Below, in pieces: positions 1-9,330 of a DNA stretch of 64,000 nt. The DNA lies in the NCBI RefSeq assembly GCF_029201565.1, contig NZ_CP104002.1, positions 2,559,001-2,623,000 of the forward strand, given 5' to 3'. A program made the translations under genes and the position numbers. This stretch comes from Devosia sp. SD17-2 (lineage in GTDB: Bacteria; Pseudomonadota; Alphaproteobacteria; Rhizobiales; Devosiaceae). Each line of letters opens with the position of its first letter. Position 1 is the first letter of the stretch. Under the pieces are notes generated by a model. The model was not told the origin of the DNA. It made no database searches and saw only the letters and a list, made by a program, of their open reading frames with translations.

Positions 1-335
1 ATGAGCTGATGGAAGCCGCACGCGTCGATGGCGCCGGCCCGATGAAGTTTTTCCGCGACATCCTCCTACCGCTGAGCCGGACGAATATCGCCGCGCTCTT
101 CGTCATCCTCTTCATCTATGGCTGGGTGCAGTACATGTGGCCGCTGCTCGTCACCAATGACAGCCGCTACTACACCGTGGTGATGGGCATTAAACGCCTC
201 GCCGCCAGCGCCGATACCGAGCCGCTCTGGCACCTCGTCATGGCCGCCGTGATCCTGGCCATGCTGCCCCCCGTCCTTGTCGTCATCTTCATGCAGCGCC
301 TGTTCGTCAAAGGCCTGGTCGAAACGGAGAAATAA
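1..335 (+). CDS. ugpE: Glycerol-3-phosphate-type ABC permease, C-terminal part (5' end outside window)
   Basis: Inner-membrane permease subunit of a carbohydrate (CUT1) ABC importer, most likely for sn-glycerol-3-phosphate. The open frame runs in from the left edge, so only the last ~110 residues are present. They begin inside the EAA loop (E-A-A-x-x-D-G-A), which docks the ATPase, and continue through two hydrophobic segments to the usual short basic/acidic tail. The next gene, a UgpC-like ATPase, begins 3 bases after the stop. The UgpE assignment rests on UgpC and the phosphodiesterase downstream; another CUT1 sugar permease cannot be excluded from the fragment alone. Confidence 0.8.
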   Translation, partial: ELMEAARVDGAGPMKFFRDILLPLSRTNIAALFVILFIYGWVQYMWPLLVTNDSRYYTVVMGIKRLAASADTEPLWHLVMAAVILAMLPPVLVVIFMQRLFVKGLVETEK

Positions 336-338
336 GCC

Positions 339-1376
339 ATGGCCACCATTAATCTGGTCGACCTCAAGAAGGACTACGGCAATATCCCCGCCGTCAAAGG
401 CGTCAATCTATCCGTAGCCGATGGCGAACTGATCGTGCTGGTCGGCCCGTCCGGATGCGGCAAGTCCACCCTGCTCCGCATGGTTGCCGGCCTCGAAACC
501 GTCACCTCCGGCCGCATCGAGATCGGCGGCCGCGACGTGGTCAAGGCGGAACCAGCCGAGCGCGACATCGCCATGGTGTTCCAGAACTATGCGCTCTACC
601 CGCATATGACCGTTCGCGGAAACCTCGAATACGGCCTCAAGAACCGCGGCACCCCACGCGAAGAGATTGACCGGCGCGTCAAGGAAGCCGCCGACATTCT
701 CGAGATCGGGCCCATGCTCGATCGAAAGCCGCGCCAGCTCTCCGGGGGTCAGCGCCAGCGCGTCGCCATGGGCCGCGCCATCGTGCGCGAACCAGCCGCC
801 TTCCTCTTCGATGAGCCGCTGTCCAACCTCGACGCCAAGCTGCGCGTGCAGATGCGCGTCGAAATCCGCAAACTTCAGCGCCGCCTCAAGACCACGAGCC
901 TCTATGTCACCCATGACCAGCTCGAGGCCATGACGCTGGCCGATCGGCTGGTCGTCATGAATGGCGGTCTCGTTGAGCAGATCGGCACGCCTACGGAGGT
1001 CTATGACCGCCCGGAGACGCTCTTCGTCGCCGGCTTCATCGGTTCCCCGCCGATGAACCTCATCCCCGTGGCGTCCCTCGAACAGCTGGGCCCGCTGCCC
1101 TCTGGGACCGACATTGTCGGCATTCGTCCCGATTCCTTCGTCCTGGAAGCGCCAGCCACCGCCCACGTGGCGATCAAAACCGCCGTCGAATTAATCGAAC
1201 CGGTCGGTGGCGAGAGCCATGTTCACGTCAGTCTGCTCAATACCGGCCAATCGATCGTACTTTCCATACCCGGAAGGCCGGAAATCATTGAGGGCTCAGA
1301 AATAATTGTCTATGCACCTGTTTCTGACCTGCATCCCTTCAGCTCCCAAACCAGTCGCCGAACTGATATCGCGTGA
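339..1376 (+). CDS. ugpC: sn-glycerol-3-phosphate ABC transporter ATP-binding protein
   Basis: ATPase that drives the UgpAE permease at the inner membrane. The 345-residue protein has Walker [10 protein letters not shown] at about 36-44, signature LSGGQ at 134-138 and Walker B FLFDEP at 155-160. A C-terminal MalK/UgpC-type regulatory (TOBE) region follows, with the typical G-I-R-P-D element. It lies 3 bases after the permease. Its stop overlaps a possible GTG start of the downstream phosphodiesterase, so the genes form one operon. MsmK/MalK-like ATPases look alike, and the substrate comes from the neighbouring phosphodiesterase. Confidence 0.88.
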   Translation: MATINLVDLKKDYGNIPAVKGVNLSVADGELIVLVGPSGCGKSTLLRMVAGLETVTSGRIEIGGRDVVKAEPAERDIAMVFQNYALYPHMTVRGNLEYGLKNRGTPREEIDRRVKEAADILEIGPMLDRKPRQLSGGQRQRVAMGRAIVREPAAFLFDEPLSNLDAKLRVQMRVEIRKLQRRLKTTSLYVTHDQLEAMTLADRLVVMNGGLVEQIGTPTEVYDRPETLFVAGFIGSPPMNLIPVASLEQLGPLPSGTDIVGIRPDSFVLEAPATAHVAIKTAVELIEPVGGESHVHVSLLNTGQSIVLSIPGRPEIIEGSEIIVYAPVSDLHPFSSQTSRRTDIA

Positions 1377-1399
1377 GCGGACTGCAAGAAGATTTGACC

Positions 1400-2146
1400 A
1401 TGACCATCTCCCCACTGCCCGGCCCCGCCCGGGACGAGGTCCAGGCCCATCGCGGTGCCTCTGCGATCGCTCCGGAAAACACCATTGCGGCCTTCCGCGC
1501 CGCTGCGGAACAAGGGGCAAAATGGGTAGAGCTGGACGTCGCACTCAGCGCCGATGGCGAGCTGATCGTCATCCATGATGACAGCGTTGACCGCACCTCG
1601 TCCGGCACGGGCAATCTGGGCACATTGACAGCTGCAGAGATCGCGATCCTGGACGGCGGAGCCTGGTTCGCCCCCCGCTTTGCCGGCGAACGCATCCCGA
1701 CCCTATCAGAGGTTATCACCGCGCTCGGTGAGATTGGCCTCAACATCAATGTCGAGATCAAGCAGCACCCCCATCACCAGTCGCTCGACCAATTGGTCAG
1801 TGCGGTGCACGCCGCGATCATCAGGCGCCCGGCGCATATGCAGATAATGATCTCGAGCTTTGATCCGGAATGCCTCAAGGCCATGCACCGTCTGGCGCCT
1901 GAGCTCGAACTGGCCATGCTCTGGGACCGAGTGCCGGACAATTGGGAGGCCCTGCTTGCCGAAACCTCGGCGACCAGCATCCATGCCCATTTCAAGGGCC
2001 TGAGCATCGGCCTTCTCGAGCAGACATCAGCCAGGGGGATCAAGGTGCGCGCATGGACCAGCAATGACCCGCTCGAACTCGTCTCTTTCTGGAGAGCGGG
2101 GCTGACCGGGGTGATCACCGACAATCCACAAATCTATCTGGGATAA
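1400..2146 (+). CDS. ugpQ: Glycerophosphodiester phosphodiesterase
   Basis: Cytoplasmic GDPD-family TIM-barrel enzyme that hydrolyses glycerophosphodiesters to sn-glycerol-3-phosphate and an alcohol. With the ATG at 1400 the protein has 248 residues. It carries the catalytic signature: H17-R18-G, E44-x-D46 as metal ligands and H59 in I-H-D-D. There is no signal peptide, which fits a UgpQ-type enzyme acting on imported diesters. A GTG at 1373 overlapping the ugpC stop would add nine residues. I prefer the ATG because it has an AAGAAG stretch upstream and gives the usual N-terminus. The stop overlaps the next start in TAATG. Confidence 0.9.
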   Translation: MTISPLPGPARDEVQAHRGASAIAPENTIAAFRAAAEQGAKWVELDVALSADGELIVIHDDSVDRTSSGTGNLGTLTAAEIAILDGGAWFAPRFAGERIPTLSEVITALGEIGLNINVEIKQHPHHQSLDQLVSAVHAAIIRRPAHMQIMISSFDPECLKAMHRLAPELELAMLWDRVPDNWEALLAETSATSIHAHFKGLSIGLLEQTSARGIKVRAWTSNDPLELVSFWRAGLTGVITDNPQIYLG

Positions 2147-2931
2147 TGACGGCCATGGGCCAGGACAGGCTATCGGCGCGGCAACGCGATATTATCGCGC
2201 TGATTGAAACAGAAGGCGCTCAATATATCGAGCAGCTCGCCCTGCGCTATGACCTGACCACGCAGACCATTCGCCGCGATATCAATGCCCTCTGCGATCT
2301 CGGTTTTGCGCGCCGCTTTCACGGAGGCGTGGACCTGCCCGTCCAGCGCCGCAACCTTTCAGTCAATGCCCGTGCGGCACTCCATTCCTCTGCCAAGCAG
2401 AACATTGCTGCGCAGGTGGCGGCAGCGATCCCGCCCGAGTCCACCATTTTCATGGGCATAGGCAGCACGGTTCAGTTCGTCGCCAAAGCCCTGCGTAACC
2501 ACGACAAATTGCGCGTTGTAACCAATAATATCGACGTCGCCCTGACCCTGTCAGACGCGCCGCAGATCGAAGTTCATCTCACAGGCGGCATCATGCGCCA
2601 TAATGACCGCGACGTGGTGGGCCCGGACACCCTCGACTATTTCGAGAAATTCTACGCCTCCCACGCCATTTTCGGGGCCGGCGCCCTCGATCTCGAGAAG
2701 GGAATTCTGGACTACAGCTACAGCGAGGCTCAATTAACGCAAAAGTTGATGAGCACCGCCCGCCTGACCTTCCTTGCTGCAGATGCCAGCAAATGGGGTC
2801 GAGAAGCCTCCGTGCGTGTTGCCCGCTTGGACAGCGTCACGCATTTTTTCACGGACAGGCTACCGTCCGATGCAGCTGGCTATCTGGCCGAGACGGGCGT
2901 TGAGATCGTCATGTGCGGTGACGCCGAATAA
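2146..2931 (+). CDS. DeoR/GlpR-family transcriptional regulator
   Basis: Predicted repressor of the preceding ugp genes. The 261-residue protein has an N-terminal DeoR winged helix-turn-helix (about residues 10-60, with the Q-T-I-R-R-D-I recognition helix). A DeoRC sugar-phosphate sensing domain follows, with the G-x-G-S-T and T-N-N-I motifs. The start overlaps the phosphodiesterase stop (TAATG), so it is translationally coupled. Regulators of this type commonly sense glycerol-3-phosphate or another phosphorylated metabolite; the exact ligand here is inferred from context. A hairpin at 2970-2992 follows. Confidence 0.85.
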   Translation: MTAMGQDRLSARQRDIIALIETEGAQYIEQLALRYDLTTQTIRRDINALCDLGFARRFHGGVDLPVQRRNLSVNARAALHSSAKQNIAAQVAAAIPPESTIFMGIGSTVQFVAKALRNHDKLRVVTNNIDVALTLSDAPQIEVHLTGGIMRHNDRDVVGPDTLDYFEKFYASHAIFGAGALDLEKGILDYSYSEAQLTQKLMSTARLTFLAADASKWGREASVRVARLDSVTHFFTDRLPSDAAGYLAETGVEIVMCGDAE

Positions 2932-2969
2932 GGTGGTCGGCCCGCACCCGAGTGTCGATGAGCTTCGGA

Positions 2970-2992
2970 CGGGGGAGAAGTAACCTCCCCCG
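2970..2992. terminator. Bidirectional hairpin terminator
   Basis: An eight-base perfect inverted repeat (CGGGGGAG ... CTCCCCCG, loop AAGTAAC) lies between the convergent DeoR-type gene and the TonB-dependent receptor. A moderately T-rich stretch follows on the plus side. It is well placed to end both transcripts. Confidence 0.65.
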
Positions 2993-3007
2993 CTCTTGTT
3001 GCAGCGT

Positions 3008-5101
3008 TTAGTAGTCGAACTGGCGAGACAGGCTGACCTTGAACGTGCGACCGGCTGACCGATCGTATGCGAGGTTCTCGCGGTAGTTCGCGTTGAAGAG
3101 GTTATCGACGCCAAACTGCACCTGGGTGCCTGCCAGTGGGCCAGACTCGGGCTTCCACGACGCGAACAGGTCGACCGTGCTGAAGCCTTCTGCCTTACCA
3201 TCGCCCGGGCTGATGATGTATTCACCATTTGCGGCCACCGTCAGGCGAGCGCCGTAAGCGAGGTTCCATTCCGGGTGCTTGCCACCGAGGGTCGCCACCA
3301 CCTTGGACTGTGGCACGGTCGTCAGCGGCGCGTTTGTGATAAGGTTGTTGCCGGTTGTGACTGACAGCGCCAGGTTGGCGAAGGCCCATTCTGAGTCGTA
3401 AGCTGCTTCGACTTCAACGCCATAGAGCTCCGCTTCAGCAACGTTCCCGTAATACGGCACCCCGACTGCAGTGCCGTTGGAAGCAATCATGTCCTGGATG
3501 TGGTTGTAGAAAACCGTCGTCTTGAGCGCCGCGGAGTCACCGGACATCAGCAAATCGCTTCCCGATATGGCAAAGCCGCCTTCAACCGTGTTGGCACGCT
3601 CCTTGAGCAGGCCAAGGCTGGTGGTCTTGCTGGCGCTGGACGAATAGAGTTCGTCGAGCGTGGGCAGGCGCTGCGTGTGCGCGATCGAGGCAAAGACACT
3701 CAAATTGTCATTGAACGCATAGAGCGCGGCAAGCTTTGGCGAAAACGCCGAGTCGGAGCGGCTGGGAAGGCCTGCTGTCGTCGGATTGATTTCGTGGAAG
3801 TCACCACGAACGCCGGCCAACAGGGTCAACCGGTCATCCAGGATGAATTCGTTCTGGACGAACAGGCCAAGCTTGTTTTCTGTACCCTCCGGATGGGTCC
3901 CAACAGGCACATGCCCCACGGGCGGGAAGTTGACCAGACGGTCCTGGGTGCTGGCCTGAAAGCCGATGGTCGTGTAGTTTTCGAAGCCGTCGCCGATCCA
4001 CTCGATCGTGTTGTCGCCGGTCAGCTGCCAGGTGCGATACTGATAGTCGGTATCAGCAAAGGTGCTCGGTGCGGGGTAATTGGTAACCGGGCCGCCGGGC
4101 GTGGCGCGGTGATTGCGCTGCATGTTCAGCGTATCGGAGAAGCTGAGGGCCAGGTTGAGATCGAGCCAGGGATTGTCCGCGGCCGGGTTGGACCATTTGA
4201 TGACGCCGGTCTGGTCGATGACATCCCGATCGATATAGCCAAACGGGTCGCCGGCCATCACCCCGGTCTGTGAATAGCGGCTCTTATCGGTCTGGCTGTT
4301 GAAGCGTTGATAGGACGCCGTCAGGGTCTGCTCGTCGTTGTCGCCGAAATGGGCGGTGCCCTTGATCAGACCAGATAGGCTGTTGAACTCGGAACCCGAG
4401 AGCGGTGTGCCATTGGCCTTTTCAATTTCATTGGTCCGGCGCCAGTTGCCCGCAGCAAGAATTTCGAACGTGTCGTTGATCTGCTGGGCAAGCACGGCTG
4501 AGGTCAGTGTCCCCGATCCGTTGCTGTCAAATGTCTGCTTGAGACGGAGCGCGCCAGTATGGCCGTCCTTGATATAGTCTGATGCGTCCTTGGTGGTGAA
4601 GTTGATTACCCCACCGATGGCACCCGCGCCGTAAAGCGTCGATGAAGCCGGGCCGCGCAGCACCTCCACCTGCTTGTAGAGTTCGGGGTCAGAGAAGAAC
4701 GACCCCATGCGGTACTGCTCGAAGAATTTCGGCTGACCATCAATGTTGACGACGATACGCGCCGCGTCAGACGAGTTTTCCGTCGTACCGATGCCGCGAA
4801 TGTTGAAGGCCTCACCGAGCTGACGCTCCGAGCCGACAATTGTAACCCCCGGTACCGTCGCGAAGATGTCGCCAGTGGTCGTTGCCTGGAGCTGATCAAT
4901 GTCGTCCCCGGTCACCACCGTCACTGCCTGTGGCGTATCAATGGCAACTTTTGGCGCGCCGCCCAGACCGATGACCAGCCGCTCGAGCAAGGTCACATAG
5001 GTTGCGTTGACCGGCGTCTGCGCAGCTGCCCCCTGCGACATGATCATTCCCAATGCGACACTCGCAAGCAGCGCCGCTGAGTGGCTCTTAACCAGCCCCA
5101 T
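3008..5101 (-). CDS. TonB-dependent heme/hemoglobin-type outer-membrane receptor
   Basis: Outer-membrane beta-barrel that takes up heme with energy from TonB-ExbBD. The start at 5101 gives 697 residues. It is preferred because GGAG sits seven bases upstream and the protein then opens with a signal peptide (M-G-L-V-K-S-H..., cleavage after A-A-A-Q). An upstream in-frame ATG at 5191 would put 30 unrelated residues before the signal. A plug domain with a V-T-V-V-T-G-D-D-I element comes next, then a long barrel ending in an aromatic residue (Q-F-D-Y). The gene is divergent from hemP-hmuS-TUV, which supports heme as substrate. It could be named hmuR/bhuR, but the exact ligand is not provable from sequence. 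Confidence 0.85.
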   Translation of the reverse strand: MGLVKSHSAALLASVALGMIMSQGAAAQTPVNATYVTLLERLVIGLGGAPKVAIDTPQAVTVVTGDDIDQLQATTTGDIFATVPGVTIVGSERQLGEAFNIRGIGTTENSSDAARIVVNIDGQPKFFEQYRMGSFFSDPELYKQVEVLRGPASSTLYGAGAIGGVINFTTKDASDYIKDGHTGALRLKQTFDSNGSGTLTSAVLAQQINDTFEILAAGNWRRTNEIEKANGTPLSGSEFNSLSGLIKGTAHFGDNDEQTLTASYQRFNSQTDKSRYSQTGVMAGDPFGYIDRDVIDQTGVIKWSNPAADNPWLDLNLALSFSDTLNMQRNHRATPGGPVTNYPAPSTFADTDYQYRTWQLTGDNTIEWIGDGFENYTTIGFQASTQDRLVNFPPVGHVPVGTHPEGTENKLGLFVQNEFILDDRLTLLAGVRGDFHEINPTTAGLPSRSDSAFSPKLAALYAFNDNLSVFASIAHTQRLPTLDELYSSSASKTTSLGLLKERANTVEGGFAISGSDLLMSGDSAALKTTVFYNHIQDMIASNGTAVGVPYYGNVAEAELYGVEVEAAYDSEWAFANLALSVTTGNNLITNAPLTTVPQSKVVATLGGKHPEWNLAYGARLTVAANGEYIISPGDGKAEGFSTVDLFASWKPESGPLAGTQVQFGVDNLFNANYRENLAYDRSAGRTFKVSLSRQFDY

Positions 5102-5175
5102 TTTGTAACTCCAGATATGATGTGGTTGCGGCGAGCTGGCGACGGCTGGCTGACACGTTTGATCCGGCCTAAACA

Positions 5176-5190
5176 TGACAAGCCAGATCA
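5176..5190. promoter_or_regulatory. Candidate iron-responsive (IRO/RirA-type) operator
   Basis: TGA-N9-TCA (TGACAAGCCAGATCA) matches the published core of the rhizobial RirA iron-responsive box. It lies 75-90 bases upstream of the receptor start, in the divergent promoter region shared with hemP. The motif is short enough to occur by chance. I saw no convincing classical Fur box or Irr ICE element in the same spacer. Confidence 0.35.
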
Positions 5191-5296
5191 CCTATTGCAT
5201 TGCTTAGATAATATGGCTATGAGAGTCAAGTTTATCAAAGTAGCCAACGGCCGACCTTATCCGCCGTAAGCCAATCAAAAAAATAGCGGATCGAAG

Positions 5297-5455
5297 ATGC
5301 CTATGCCGACCAACGTCGTCGCCGAGGAGGCGGAATTGCGTGTGCTGACAAGTGACGAGCTGTTCGCTGGCAGCCGGGAGATCGTCATCCTTCATAACGG
5401 CGTCCCGTACCGGCTCCGCGTCACACGCCAAAACAAGCTCATCCTCACCAAATAG
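5297..5455 (+). CDS. hemP: Hemin uptake protein HemP
   Basis: Small 52-residue cytoplasmic protein of the HemP family, which is found at the head of heme-uptake operons and in some bacteria regulates the heme receptor. The family core is clear: S-x-E-L-F-x-G-x-R-E-I-V-I-x-H-N-G followed by Y-R-L-R-V-T-R and an L-I-L-T-K end. The ATG at 5297 is preceded by a weak GAAG-type ribosome site. It lies 10 bases before the hmuS start, and the divergent receptor promoter is upstream. Confidence 0.9.
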   Translation: MPMPTNVVAEEAELRVLTSDELFAGSREIVILHNGVPYRLRVTRQNKLILTK

Positions 5456-5464
5456 GCTCAGACG

Positions 5465-6520
5465 TTGACACATAAAGAAAACAAAACACCCGAGGAAATT
5501 CGCAGCCTGCGCGCGCTGCACCCCCAGATGCGCGAGAGGGATTTTGCCCGCATTCATGGCATTTCCGAAGCCGATCTTGTTGCCTCTCACACTGGTCTGT
5601 CGGTAGAACGGCTGCATGCAGATGTAGAGGTGCTGCTCAACGGTCTCGTCGCTTGCGGCGAAATCATGGTTCTGACGCGCAACGAGTCCGCCGTTCACGA
5701 AAAGATCGGCATAGTCGAAGAGGTCGTGATCGGCCCGATGGCCTCAATGACCCTGGGCGAAAACATCGACCTGCGCATTTTCTCCAGCCGGTGGAAGTTT
5801 GGCTTCGCCGTCGAGAAGGCCGGAGATGAGGGCGCGGTACGCCGCTCGCTACAGTTCTTCGATGGTCAGGGTAACGCGATCTTCAAGGTCCATTCCCGTC
5901 CGGCCACCAAGCTCGAGGCCTGGGCACTGCTGGTCGAAAACCTCCGCCATCCGGATCAGTCCGACCACATCGCCCTCGAAATGCCCACCGCGCCGGTTGC
6001 AACCCGGGATCCAGCCGGTCCGGCTGAGCTGCGCGAGCATTGGACGGCGATGACGGACACACACCAATTCTTCCCCATGCTCAAAAAGCTCAACCTGCCG
6101 CGCCTCGACGCGCTGGAAATGGTGGGCGAGGATTTTGCGTGGCGTCTGGATCACAGCGCCGTACAGGCCATGTTTGATGCCGTCGCAGGCACCGACCTGC
6201 CCGTCATGGCTTTCGTCTTCAATCAGGGCTGCGTCCAGATCCACTCTGGCCCGATCGTCAATGTCAAACCGATGGGCCCGTGGCTCAACGTCATGGACGA
6301 AACCTTCCACCTGCATCTGCGGCTCGATCAAATCGAGAGCGTCTGGGGTGTCCGCAAACCCACCTCAGACGGGCACGTCACTTCTGTGGAGGTCTACGAC
6401 GCCAATCGAGACCTGATCATCCAGTTCTTCGGAAAGCGCCAGGAGGGCGCCGACGAGCGTGCGCCCTGGCGTGACGTTGTTGAGCAGCTCCCCACCTTCC
6501 TCCGCACTGATGCGGCTTGA
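5465..6520 (+). CDS. hmuS: Heme-degrading/heme-trafficking factor HmuS
   Basis: Cytoplasmic HemS/HmuS/ChuX-family protein that accepts imported heme and passes it on or degrades it. The 351 residues hold the two repeated HemS domains. The first opens with the usual R-x-L-R-x-x-x-P-x-M-R-E-R-D-F segment. The second carries N-Q-G-C-x-Q-I-H-S-G and P-M-G-P-W-L-N-V-M-D, hallmarks of the family. The start is TTG at 5465; the first ATG would remove part of the conserved N-terminus. It sits between hemP and hmuT. Confidence 0.9.
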   Translation: MTHKENKTPEEIRSLRALHPQMRERDFARIHGISEADLVASHTGLSVERLHADVEVLLNGLVACGEIMVLTRNESAVHEKIGIVEEVVIGPMASMTLGENIDLRIFSSRWKFGFAVEKAGDEGAVRRSLQFFDGQGNAIFKVHSRPATKLEAWALLVENLRHPDQSDHIALEMPTAPVATRDPAGPAELREHWTAMTDTHQFFPMLKKLNLPRLDALEMVGEDFAWRLDHSAVQAMFDAVAGTDLPVMAFVFNQGCVQIHSGPIVNVKPMGPWLNVMDETFHLHLRLDQIESVWGVRKPTSDGHVTSVEVYDANRDLIIQFFGKRQEGADERAPWRDVVEQLPTFLRTDAA

Positions 6521-6527
6521 GGATATC

Positions 6528-7406
6528 ATGCGTACTTTTATTCTGCCGTTTATCCTTTGTGCGTCGCTAGCACAGGCACCAGTGGCATCGGCCGCAGAGC
6601 TCAAGCCTTTCACCGATTCCTCCCGCCTGGTTTCAATCGGCGGCTCTCTCACCGAGATTGTCTTTGCCCTTGGCGAGGGCGAAAGGCTTGTGGGGCGAGA
6701 TCAAACCGCGACCTACCCCGAAGCCGCAACAGCGCTTCCCGATGTTGGCTATGCCCGTCAGCTCGCACCTGAAGGTGTCCTTTCCCTCAGCCCGACTGCA
6801 CTCCTGGTACTGGAAGGCAGCGGCCCTCCCGAGGCACTCGAAGTCCTGTCCCAGGCAGGCGTCGAATTTCAGACCGTCCCGGAAAGCTATTCGGCAGAGG
6901 GCGTGATCGAGAAGATTACCAGCGTGGGCCAGGCGCTTGATGTCGCCGAAAAAGCGCAGGCCTATGCTGATGAGATTCAGGCGCAATTCGATGCCCTCAA
7001 GGATGCCTCGGCAGCAATCGAAACGCGAAAGCGCGTGCTGTTTGTGCTCAGCGTGGAGGGGGGCAAGATCCAGGCCTCCGGCACCGGAACTGCGGCCGAC
7101 GGGATCATTGCGCTGGCCGGCGCGCAAAATGCCATCGTCGAATATTCCGGTTACAAAGCCCTCACCGAAGAGGCGATCATTCAGGCAGCGCCAGATGCCA
7201 TCCTGATGATGGATCGCGGGGGTGACCACGCCGCCTCCGACGCTGAGCTGCTGGCCCATCCGGCCATTGGCCTGACACCGATCGCAGAAACCAAGGCCAT
7301 CTATCGGCTCGATGGGGCGTATCTGCTGAACTTTGGTCCGCGCACGTCGGCCGCAGCCGCTGAGGTCTCCGGCCTGCTTTACGGCACGACAGCGCAGGCA
7401 CAGTGA
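6528..7406 (+). CDS. hmuT: Heme ABC transporter substrate-binding protein
   Basis: Periplasmic heme-binding protein of the cluster 8 (BtuF/FhuD/HmuT) type, 292 residues. The ATG at 6528 has GAGG about six bases upstream and starts a signal peptide ending in V-A-S-A-A-E. The mature protein begins with R-L-V-S-I-G-G-S-L-T-E-I, typical of HmuT. Y-P-E-A and Y-A-R-Q segments follow in the heme-site region. An upstream in-frame codon at 6459 overlaps hmuS and was rejected. It delivers heme to HmuUV, encoded directly downstream. Confidence 0.9.
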   Translation: MRTFILPFILCASLAQAPVASAAELKPFTDSSRLVSIGGSLTEIVFALGEGERLVGRDQTATYPEAATALPDVGYARQLAPEGVLSLSPTALLVLEGSGPPEALEVLSQAGVEFQTVPESYSAEGVIEKITSVGQALDVAEKAQAYADEIQAQFDALKDASAAIETRKRVLFVLSVEGGKIQASGTGTAADGIIALAGAQNAIVEYSGYKALTEEAIIQAAPDAILMMDRGGDHAASDAELLAHPAIGLTPIAETKAIYRLDGAYLLNFGPRTSAAAAEVSGLLYGTTAQAQ

Positions 7407-7410
7407 AGCC

Positions 7411-8508
7411 ATGAGCAGCGTCATGACATTCGCCTCCGAGACATCGCGCCCAGCAGAAGCGGGCGACCGCAGCCATCTGGGGCGATCCGCTGTCGCGGTG
7501 CTTGGTGTGGTGCTGCTGCTTGCCATGGTGCTGTCGCTCACCACAGGCGCGTCCGGAGCGTCGGCCTGGACCATCCTCAAGGGATGGCTTGGCATGGCCC
7601 AGGCAAGTGAGCTGGACGCCATTCGCGATCACGCCGTGATCTACAACATTCGGCTCCCGCGCATGATCATGGGCACACTGGTCGGGGCTGCGCTTGCTGT
7701 CTCCGGCCTGCTCATGCAGGGTCTGTTCCGCAATCCCCTGGCTGATCCTGGTCTGGTTGGCGTGTCGGCCGGCGCCAGCCTCGGTGCCGTTGGCATCATC
7801 GTGCTCGGCACCACGATCCTGGCACCGCTCACCGCGCTCCTTGGCATCTACTCGCTGCAGCTGGCCTCGTTCTTCGGCGGCCTCGTGACCACCTTCATCC
7901 TATATTCGGTCGCCACCCGCAGTGGGCAGACGGCTATAGCCACCATGTTGCTGGCCGGCATTGCCATCGCCGCATTGGCGGGGGCGGTCACCGGCGTCAT
8001 GGTCTATGTGGCTACCGACGCCCAGCTGCGCGACCTTACCTTCTGGGGACTGGGCTCTCTTGCCGGGGCGAACTGGATCAAGGTTGCCGCATCCGGTCCG
8101 ATCATAATCGTGGCGTTGGCCGTTTCGGGCTTTCTTGCCAAGGGCCTCAATGCCATGACCTTGGGCGAAGCCACTGCGGCCCATCTCGGTGTGCCGGTGC
8201 AGCGTTTCAAACTCCTCACCATCATCACAGTCGCTGCCGCAACCGGCGCGTCCGTGGCCGTCAGCGGCGGCATTGGCTTTGTCGGCATTGTGGTGCCCCA
8301 TCTGCTGCGCCTGATCATTGGTCCGGACCACCGCTACCTGCTGCCGGCATCCGCCCTTCTGGGGGGAGCCTTCCTGCTGCTGGCCGACGCCATCAGCCGT
8401 CTGGTGGTCGCTCCCGCTGAAATTCCGATCGGCATTGTCACGGCAGTTTTTGGCGGCCCTTTCTTCCTCTGGATTTTGCTGCGCCGTCGCTCGGCCTTTG
8501 TGTGGTAG
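7411..8508 (+). CDS. hmuU: Heme ABC transporter permease
   Basis: FecCD-family inner-membrane permease for heme. The ATG at 7411 lies four bases after the hmuT stop and gives 365 residues with roughly ten membrane segments. FecCD signature segments are visible: R-L-P-R-M near the first membrane pair, N-P-L-A-D-P-x-L-V-G, and G-G-I-G-F-V-G-I-V-V-P-H. The longer open frame from 7333 overlaps hmuT and was not used. It forms a dimer with HmuV ATPases. Confidence 0.92.
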   Translation: MSSVMTFASETSRPAEAGDRSHLGRSAVAVLGVVLLLAMVLSLTTGASGASAWTILKGWLGMAQASELDAIRDHAVIYNIRLPRMIMGTLVGAALAVSGLLMQGLFRNPLADPGLVGVSAGASLGAVGIIVLGTTILAPLTALLGIYSLQLASFFGGLVTTFILYSVATRSGQTAIATMLLAGIAIAALAGAVTGVMVYVATDAQLRDLTFWGLGSLAGANWIKVAASGPIIIVALAVSGFLAKGLNAMTLGEATAAHLGVPVQRFKLLTIITVAAATGASVAVSGGIGFVGIVVPHLLRLIIGPDHRYLLPASALLGGAFLLLADAISRLVVAPAEIPIGIVTAVFGGPFFLWILLRRRSAFVW

Positions 8509-8511
8509 CCC

Positions 8512-9330
8512 ATGATCGAAGTACAAGATCTCTCGGTGCAGCTCGGCGGCCGCACCATCCTCAATCGTATAAGCATGAGCGCTGTGGCCGGTGAGCTGAC
8601 CGCCATAATCGGCCCCAATGGCTCGGGGAAATCCACCCTGCTCAAGGCCGTATGCCGTGACCATCCCTACCAGGGAAATGTTCGCATCAATGGCCGCGAT
8701 CTGGCGGCTCTCTCTCCGGTAGAAGCGGCGACGCATCGGGCCGTTCTTCCGCAGACCAGCACACTTCCGTTTCCGTTCACGGTGCGAGAGGTGGTGGCCA
8801 TGGGCATCAGCGCTGGGCGGCCGGGCCCTGCGCGCGCGGCGCTGTCGCGGCTTCCCGAACAGGCGCTCGATGCAGTCGATCTGCCGGGCTTTGGCGGTCG
8901 CTACTATGGTGAACTCTCCGGCGGCGAACAGCAGCGCGTGCAGCTGGCGCGGGTGCTCTGTCAGGTCTGGCTCCCTGTGCTCGACGGCGTACCCCGCTTT
9001 CTACTGCTTGATGAGCCCGTCTCAAGCCTCGATATCCGCCACCAGCTGATGATCATGGACGTGGCCCGCAGGTTCGCAGACAGCGGTGGCGGCGTCATCG
9101 CCGTTCTGCACGATCTCAATCTCGCGGCCATGTACGCCGATCAGGTTGTCGCACTGCGCAAGGGTGAGTTGGCCGCATCCGGGCGGCCGGAAGCCGTCAT
9201 CACAGATTCAGTGGTCGAAGACGTATTCGAATGCCCGCTAAGCGTGGGCGCACGGCCTGCCGGTGGCGCACCTTTCGTCCTCCCCCAATCCATTCGGCGC
9301 GATACGCCATTTCACACCAGAGTTGCCTGA
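8512..9330 (+). CDS. hmuV: Heme ABC transporter ATP-binding protein
   Basis: ATPase of the HmuTUV heme importer, 272 residues. Walker A GPNGSGKST is at 34-42, signature LSGGE at 135-139 and Walker B LLLDEP at 164-169, with H-D-L-N as the switch histidine. The start is 3 bases after hmuU. The stop overlaps the next start as TGATG, so translation is probably coupled to the small exported protein downstream. Confidence 0.92.
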   Translation: MIEVQDLSVQLGGRTILNRISMSAVAGELTAIIGPNGSGKSTLLKAVCRDHPYQGNVRINGRDLAALSPVEAATHRAVLPQTSTLPFPFTVREVVAMGISAGRPGPARAALSRLPEQALDAVDLPGFGGRYYGELSGGEQQRVQLARVLCQVWLPVLDGVPRFLLLDEPVSSLDIRHQLMIMDVARRFADSGGGVIAVLHDLNLAAMYADQVVALRKGELAASGRPEAVITDSVVEDVFECPLSVGARPAGGAPFVLPQSIRRDTPFHTRVA

